A DNA stretch of 46,952 nt from Coprinopsis marcescibilis (Eukaryota > Basidiomycota > Agaricomycetes > Agaricales > Psathyrellaceae): positions 1 through 46,952 of the forward strand of contig ML210363.1 of NCBI GenBank assembly GCA_004369085.1. Direction: 5' to 3'. The notes beneath the pieces are model-generated. The model did not search any database, was not told the origin of the DNA, and was given only the letters and a program-made list of their open reading frames with translations. Of this stretch, positions 42,176 through 46,952 are shown in pieces. Within the stretch, counting starts at the first letter, position 1. Each line of letters begins with the position of its first letter. The position numbers and the translations under genes are program-made.

Positions 42176-43493
42176 CCTCAAGGGCGTCATGATCAACAAG
42201 GACATCACCCACCCCAATATGCGTCGTCTGATCAAGAACCCGCGCATCATCCTCCTCGACTGCCCGCTCGAGTACGAAAAGGGCGAGTCCCAAACGAACA
42301 TGGAGTTCTCAAAGGCGGACAACTGGGCAAGGGCTCAGGAGACCGAGGAGGAACAGGTGAAGGCGCTGTGCTACAAGCTCCTTGAGCTCAAGCCTGACCT
42401 TATCATCGCCGAAAACGGTGTCTCTGTGCGTATTCCTAGTCTCATTCTCTCTTTTGAGCTCTGTCGTTGATCGTTCCACAGATCTCGCTCAACACGTGTT
42501 TGAACGCGCCAACGTGTCCTGCATCCGCCGTCTCCACAAGACGGACAACAACCGTATTGCTCTCGCTGTCGGTGCGACCATCTTCAACCGAATCGAAGAT
42601 ATCCGGGAAGCGGACGTTGGAACCGAGTGTGGTCTTTTCAAAGTCGAGAAAATCGGAGACGAGTGCGTGCCCATCCTCCCTCTACATACTTCAAACTAAC
42701 AACCCCAACTAACCCACCTCCACAGATACCCTTACCTCCCTCGTCGAATGCACCTCTCCCAAAGCCTGCGCCGTCCTCCCCCGCGGGCCATTCAAAGATA
42801 TTTTGAACGAGATTGACCGCAACGTCGCAGACGCCATGTCCGTCGCGCGCAGCGTCGTCTTCAACCCGCGTCTCGCGCCTGGCGGAGGAGCGACCGAGAT
42901 GGCCACCAGCGTCGGGCTGCAGGCCAAGGCCAAGAGCATCGTGGGCGCGGATAACACACCATTCAGGGCTGTCGCGGATGGGTTCCATCCCTGTACGCTC
43001 GTGCAGGACTGTGGGGGGGAATGCGATGAGGGTTTTGGCTGAGCTCAAGGTGAGTGGGGGTTTGGTGTGTGCGGGGTTGTGCTGATTGTTTGTTAGGCGA
43101 AGCATGTTGCTGGGGAGAATACGTGGGGTCTGGATGGGAATTCGGGTAAGAATGTTGATATGAAGGAGTATGGTTGGTGGGAGTCTGCGAGTGTCAAGGT
43201 ACGTTTCTGAGTCTATTTGTTTTATTCTGTGTTCCTGTTCTACCTCCTCGTTCCTCTATCCTTTCCTCGTTTGACTTCCGTCGCCGTCCACTAACAAATC
43301 CCTAACTCACAGATCCAAACATTCAAAACAGCCATCAAGGTAAGGTTTTCCATGTATCTAATCCGCGACTGATCGCTCATTTGGTTCTATACAGGCTGCG
43401 CGTATGTTGCTCCGCATTGATGATGTCGTTGAAGCTATCAGGAAGGAGCGGGAGCAGACGCAGCCTATGCCTGAGGATATGCAGAACGAGTAG
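42176..43493 (+). pseudogene. CCT3: 5'-truncated CCT3 copy 3 (exons 5-10)
   Basis: Starts at the same exon 5 base as copy 1 and keeps all later introns. Lesions are loss of one G at the exon 5 donor (ggtgtctctgtgcg), an inserted base at the start of exon 7 (atacccttacc), and a deletion in exon 7 removing the Glu-Val-Ile-Pro region and shifting the frame. There are also missense changes, for example Gly-Leu-Trp to Gly-Trp-Trp in exon 8 and Ile-Glu to Ile-Lys in exon 9. Exon 10 is perfect and ends EDMQNE. Non-functional as a chaperonin. Confidence 0.9.
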
Positions 43494-43972
43494 TTAGGTC
43501 CATCCGTGGATCTGAGGGGAGAAGTGCACAAGCTGACGGGTCGGTCCTGGATGTCGTTGTCATTTCGTGGGCAGTGTTGTGGTTGTCGGTGCTGTTGTTG
43601 TTCTACCGTCGCTGTCCCATCCGAGGGTATGACTCGTCAAGAAGTTAGATTGATATACATCCGAAGTTCGAACACTAACTTATATATTGAACGATTCGAT
43701 TCAATGACTAGTGAAATGCGTCTTAGTTGATACTGATAGGATCGAGTTTGAATTATTCATGCAATTCCGTAAAGAGTAGTATAATCATGAGTTTCTTGTT
43801 CCTGGCAGACTCCGGCGGGGAGCTGCTTAAAATTGTACAACGCCACCGATACATGGAATCCCCCGATAATTAAGGGCTCAAATTACAGAATCACATCGAC
43901 ATCGTCCTCCAAAGCAAATTCTGTTTATAGCATGCAGGACAGGAAACCGGACTCGACTGCCGTAGCCGTTTG
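43494..43972. other. Downstream region of CCT3 copy 3
   Basis: Same spacer as after the other CCT3 copies. Position about 43890 (caaattacagaatcacatcg) is an unoccupied site for the transposon at 21400. Confidence 0.6.
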
Positions 43973-44341
43973 TCATCGCATGAGGGCCAGAAAGTAACGC
44001 AAGATTCCCGATATGCTGCGTGAAATGGCATTGAGAGGGAACCAGATCCAGGCAATATGTTGCTGCTGTTCATGATGACTATCGGACCTTGCGTCGTGCG
44101 GTATGGGCCTGTCGGTGCACATATTCGCAAGTGGAAGCTCCTCCTGTACACCGAGGGCATCGTTGCCTGCCGAAGTAAAGTAATATGAGCAATGAGCCAC
44201 CATCGAATGGAGGGAAATGCACGTACATATATCATTTCTGTTGTAGGTGTGTGTGTGGTAATGCACATGAACGTCCCCCTGGACATCCACGAATTCCCCT
44301 CCAAAAATGTTTGTCCACTTTGATTTGATTAACACGGGCAT
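43973..44341 (-). CDS. Small protein with GGEF-VDVQGDVH motif, copy 4
   Basis: Two exons on the minus strand, 44341-44227 and 44166-43973, with a 60-nt intron (gtacgt...cggcag), encode 102 aa (MPVLIKSKWTNIFGGEFVDV..., then GNDALGVQEELPLAN..., ending RYFLALMR). The intron has no stop and is a multiple of three, so an unspliced product is also open. The neighbouring CCT3 copy is dead. The exon 1 motif is unchanged, while the C-terminus varies (RYF for RCV, ALMR for ALVR). Function unknown. Confidence 0.55.
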   Translation of the reverse strand: MPVLIKSKWTNIFGGEFVDVQGDVHVHYHTHTYNRNDICTCISLHSMVAHCSYYFTSAGNDALGVQEELPLANMCTDRPIPHDARSDSHHEQQQHIAWIWFPLNAISRSISGILRYFLALMR

Positions 44342-44797
44342 GGAGTCGACCAACAATTGAATCGGAGGAGTGTTACGTTTCGATATCGATGTCCAGGGTA
44401 AGGTTTTGGTTTCCGTACTTGTTATTCAGACCACGGATTTAATACCGGTCTATATAGAACACAGGTTGAGGCTGTTCACAATGTGATATTCTAGTTACCT
44501 GCTACTGACATGTGGCATGGCTTGGCATCTGGTTCTTTAATGCCACATTCCCATCATTTGTGACTGATGTCACGCTTCGTTGCCTATATCCACCATCAGC
44601 GAAAGGAAAGTTTGTGTTCGAGGTCTTGTCAAAAGTTTTGCTACTTTGGTTTTCGTATTTCTTTCAACAACGATTTCGGTGCATGTGACTTGTGTTGAAA
44701 GCCTTCAAGATCCATGCCAAGTTTGAACGTTGAACGACAACCTTGACCGCAAACTATCATGGCACCCAAGGGGCCACCAATTGCGACAGCTGAGATC

Positions 44798-44799
<2 letters not shown>
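44342..44799. other. Spacer before the poly-C tract
   Basis: The first 60 bp match the upstream part of the small-gene copies. Nothing else is recognised. Confidence 0.4.
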
Positions 44800-44858
<59 letters not shown>

Positions 44859-44861
44859 GGG
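44800..44861. repeat. 57-base poly-C tract followed by GGGGG
   Basis: A run of 57 C (44800-44856) switches directly to five G. The apparent Gly-rich frames here are translations of this tract and not proteins. A homopolymer of this length in otherwise normal sequence suggests an assembly or read artefact, although a true unstable tract cannot be excluded. Confidence 0.85.
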
Positions 44862-45080
44862 TGGTCGTGAGGGTTTCTGGCGGCATTAGCAGCCATTGAC
44901 GAAAACCTCAAAAATCGTATTAGGCACACCCCTATCTGGATTCTCGACCCACCGTGTTACTGTTTTGCCCTTCACCTGCTTCCACATCATTCTCTACAGA
45001 TACGCACCAGACTTTATACTAGAGTTGTGAGTCCGCAGCTTATCCAAGCAGGGGACAGTACTTTTTTTCGCATCGTAGTA

Positions 45081-45116
45081 ACAAGCTTTTAGCTTGTCCT
45101 GTGGCTTCGCCACAGG
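45081..45116. repeat. Two adjacent hairpins downstream of the helicase
   Basis: ACAAGCT-TTT-AGCTTGT (45081-45097) is followed at once by CCTGTGGC-TTC-GCCACAGG (45098-45116). They lie about 80-115 bp past the helicase stop codon. A GC-rich hairpin near the 3' end is typical of Helitrons, which makes this a candidate 3' terminus. A clear CTRR end followed by T was not found next to it, so a plain transcript-end hairpin is also possible. Confidence 0.5.
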
Positions 45117-45194
45117 AGGGGGTACTTAAGTTAGTGCTTCACACATCTGTTTCCCAGAATAATTATAATAATAAAAGCTAACCACATGAATTGT

Positions 45195-46952
45195 TTAAAC
45201 TAAAGCTTCAGGATATACAATATTGGTAGTAATACAGTTATCTGAGTCTGGAGGGAAAATGGCTTTGATCCGGGACTGTGAAGTGCACCATGATAATGCT
45301 ACATACAGTTGGCCATGACTAAAAGGAGGAACACGCAAGTCCAATCCAATGTGCTTCACTGATTGCCCCTGTGATTTGTTGATTGTCATGGCAAAACAGA
45401 GACGTATGGGGAATTGACGGCGAGATAGAATGAAGGGTAAATCATTGTGAGTTGTAGTAAGAGATATCCGAGGAACAAATGCCCTATGTCCTGCATGATC
45501 TCCACCCAAAATCCTGAATTCAAGTACATGGGTTGATGCACATGTTACAATTGCCCAAGTGCCATTGCAGATGCCATGCCGTGGGTTGATGTTTCGCAGA
45601 ACCATGATAGATGCACCAATTTTGATTCTCAGTTTGGATAATGGAAGACCGGAAGTATTGATGCTATTCAGGTACTCCACTGGGTACTCAAAGTCCCCAT
45701 CAGCTCCTTGCTCCCGTTTTACTGAGTCTGCAGATAGGAAAGTCAGAGGATCACCTGCAAGCTGGTTTAGGGCAGCAAAGTTGATATCATTGACATCATC
45801 ATTGCGAGCAGTAAGGATAGACTGTTCCTGGAAGTAGCGGTCATACTCCTTCTGCTCCTCTAACCCATTGATGATAGCAAGATTGGGCTCAAGTTGGGAT
45901 AATCCAGGGTAGAGAGCAGATCGTAAAGCACCCTCAGTATTTCCTTGTGCACACTTCATAGAATCTGGCAGTGTAATTGATTGATCTGGATTGGTCACAT
46001 TTGGCTTCCCATGGCCCACATCCAAAAGCCAGTTTGCAAATTCCCGATCCTCCTCATTGCCCTGATTCAACCGCATGTTCTGGGTAAGCCTGAGAACTTC
46101 AACATGGGGCCAGAACTTGGAGCGACTTATGCACTGTGAAACAATTTCTTCTCTGCTGCCCTTTATAACAACAGGCAGGATTTGCTGGAAATCACCTCCA
46201 AACACCACAGGAATTCCCCCAAAAGGGAGTTCATTTCCCCGGACATCCTTTAATCCTCCATCCACAGCCTCCTGACAGTACTTGCTCTGCATTGGCACCT
46301 CGTCCCATATAATCAGATCCACCTGCTGCATGAGCTGCCCCACCTCTGAACTTTGTGAGAACTTGCATATTTGCCCTGGCTGTATATCAATGGGGATCTT
46401 AAAGGTAGAGTGGGCTGTACGTCCACCAATAAGAAGAAGAGAGGCAATGCCAGATGAAGCAACACATAGGACTATCTTTCCACTTGCACGGAAATGGTAG
46501 CAAAGAGTGTTGTAGACAAATGTTTTTCCTGTCCCAGCAGGACCATTGAGGAAGTATAGTCCTGATTGTCCACCATCAACAGCTGCAGTAATTGTGTCAA
46601 ATGCTTGTTGCTGCTCCTCATTGAGTTTGGGAATGTTAATTGCTGCTAATTGTGCTTGCTCCTCCTGGATGTATGCTTGCTGCTCAGCTATAAGGCGATT
46701 TCCCACATGACGGCCCCATATATCCTCCATCTGGGGAAGTGGCATTGGCTGGTGTCGCTGCAAGGAGGAAGGATTTGATGATGTGCGCAAAGTCTGATCA
46801 ATCAGGTATAACCCAAGATCATAGATGTGCTTGTCTTCAGGATTCTGAATGCCCCACTCTGGAGTCTGCTGGATTTTGTGAGCTAAATCATCACAAATGT
46901 GAACACGGAACTGTTGCCAAAGCTGCTCTGGGTATGATGGTTGACACTCCTG
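45195..46952 (-). CDS. PIF1-like DNA helicase, probably Helitron-derived (5' end outside window)
   Basis: An uninterrupted minus-strand frame from the right edge to a TAA at 45195 gives 585 visible residues. Motifs in order, in visible-residue numbering: Walker A NGPAGTGKTF (about 136-145), Walker B LIIWDEVPM (about 213-221), GGDFQQILPV (about 252-261), the ARNDDVNDIN strand, INPRHGICNGT, and CFAMTINKSQGQS (about 519-531). It ends with HGQLYVALSWCTS at motif VI. This is the PIF1/RecD2-like superfamily 1 helicase found at the C-terminus of Helitron Rep-helicase proteins. No Rep domain is visible because it would lie upstream. Motif VI normally reads ALSR; here the Arg is Trp (codon at 45290-45288). 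There are no introns and the codon usage is less GC-rich than in CCT3, consistent with a mobile origin. Confidence 0.85.
   Translation of the reverse strand, partial: QECQPSYPEQLWQQFRVHICDDLAHKIQQTPEWGIQNPEDKHIYDLGLYLIDQTLRTSSNPSSLQRHQPMPLPQMEDIWGRHVGNRLIAEQQAYIQEEQAQLAAINIPKLNEEQQQAFDTITAAVDGGQSGLYFLNGPAGTGKTFVYNTLCYHFRASGKIVLCVASSGIASLLLIGGRTAHSTFKIPIDIQPGQICKFSQSSEVGQLMQQVDLIIWDEVPMQSKYCQEAVDGGLKDVRGNELPFGGIPVVFGGDFQQILPVVIKGSREEIVSQCISRSKFWPHVEVLRLTQNMRLNQGNEEDREFANWLLDVGHGKPNVTNPDQSITLPDSMKCAQGNTEGALRSALYPGLSQLEPNLAIINGLEEQKEYDRYFQEQSILTARNDDVNDINFAALNQLAGDPLTFLSADSVKREQGADGDFEYPVEYLNSINTSGLPLSKLRIKIGASIMVLRNINPRHGICNGTWAIVTCASTHVLEFRILGGDHAGHRAFVPRISLTTTHNDLPFILSRRQFPIRLCFAMTINKSQGQSVKHIGLDLRVPPFSHGQLYVALSWCTSQSRIKAIFPPDSDNCITTNIVYPEALV

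Noticed and set aside
17089..43493. CCT3 copies as processed retrocopies
   Set aside because: All retain introns and 3' flanks, so they arose by DNA duplication.
44641..44929. Gly-rich minus-strand proteins
   Set aside because: They are translations of the poly-C tract.

Overview
The window looks like nuclear DNA of a basidiomycete, most likely an Agaricomycete. Genes are split by many short GT-AG introns (about 50-75 nt). The gene content is a cytosolic chaperonin subunit (CCT gamma), an F-box-like protein, several copies of a seven-transmembrane family of a type common in Agaricomycetes, and a PIF1/Helitron-type helicase. Exon structures were read by eye from splice signals and by aligning the copies with each other. 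No species is claimed.

Layout. The left 9 kb is the ordinary part: 7TM gene A (1676-2992), an F-box-like gene on the minus strand (3260-4807), a complete ten-exon CCT3 gene (5099-7241) and a small two-exon minus-strand gene (8204-8592) whose protein carries a Gly-Gly-Glu-Phe...Gly-Asp-Val-His motif. Most of the rest is a mosaic of decayed copies of this block. Unit 2 is 7TM gene C, repeat R1, a CCT3 copy truncated inside exon 5, a small-gene copy and a dus1 fragment (14593-20371). Unit 3 is a CCT3 copy starting at exon 7, a small-gene copy and a second dus1 fragment (20372-24600). Unit 4 is a broken 7TM gene, R1, a CCT3 copy with the same exon 5 breakpoint and a small-gene copy (40545-44341). 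7TM gene B (11809-13107) and the inverted gene D (26485-27722) are extra copies, and 10441-10860 is a relic.

Repeats and mobile elements. Two dispersed non-coding repeats, R1 and M, occur in both orientations. R1 carries a recurring 55-bp palindrome. Four non-autonomous DNA transposons can be delimited by terminal inverted repeats and target-site duplications: two CACTG-ended elements with 3-bp duplications (9406-10053, 21400-21734) and two TA-flanked elements (37416-38232, 38332-38614). Related unoccupied copies in the same window support two of these insertions. Between 28 and 45 kb are a tandem duplication of a three-exon relative of the small gene (one copy split by a transposon), a RecQ-like helicase fragment, an unidentified two-exon gene, a 57-base poly-C tract and, at the right edge, a PIF1/Helitron-type helicase whose 5' end lies outside the window.

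How the parts work together. I see no operon-like pathway. The organising theme is repeated segmental duplication of a 7TM / CCT3 / small-gene block. The CCT3 copies decay, while the small gene keeps an open frame in all four block-linked copies and the 7TM gene stays open in four of six.
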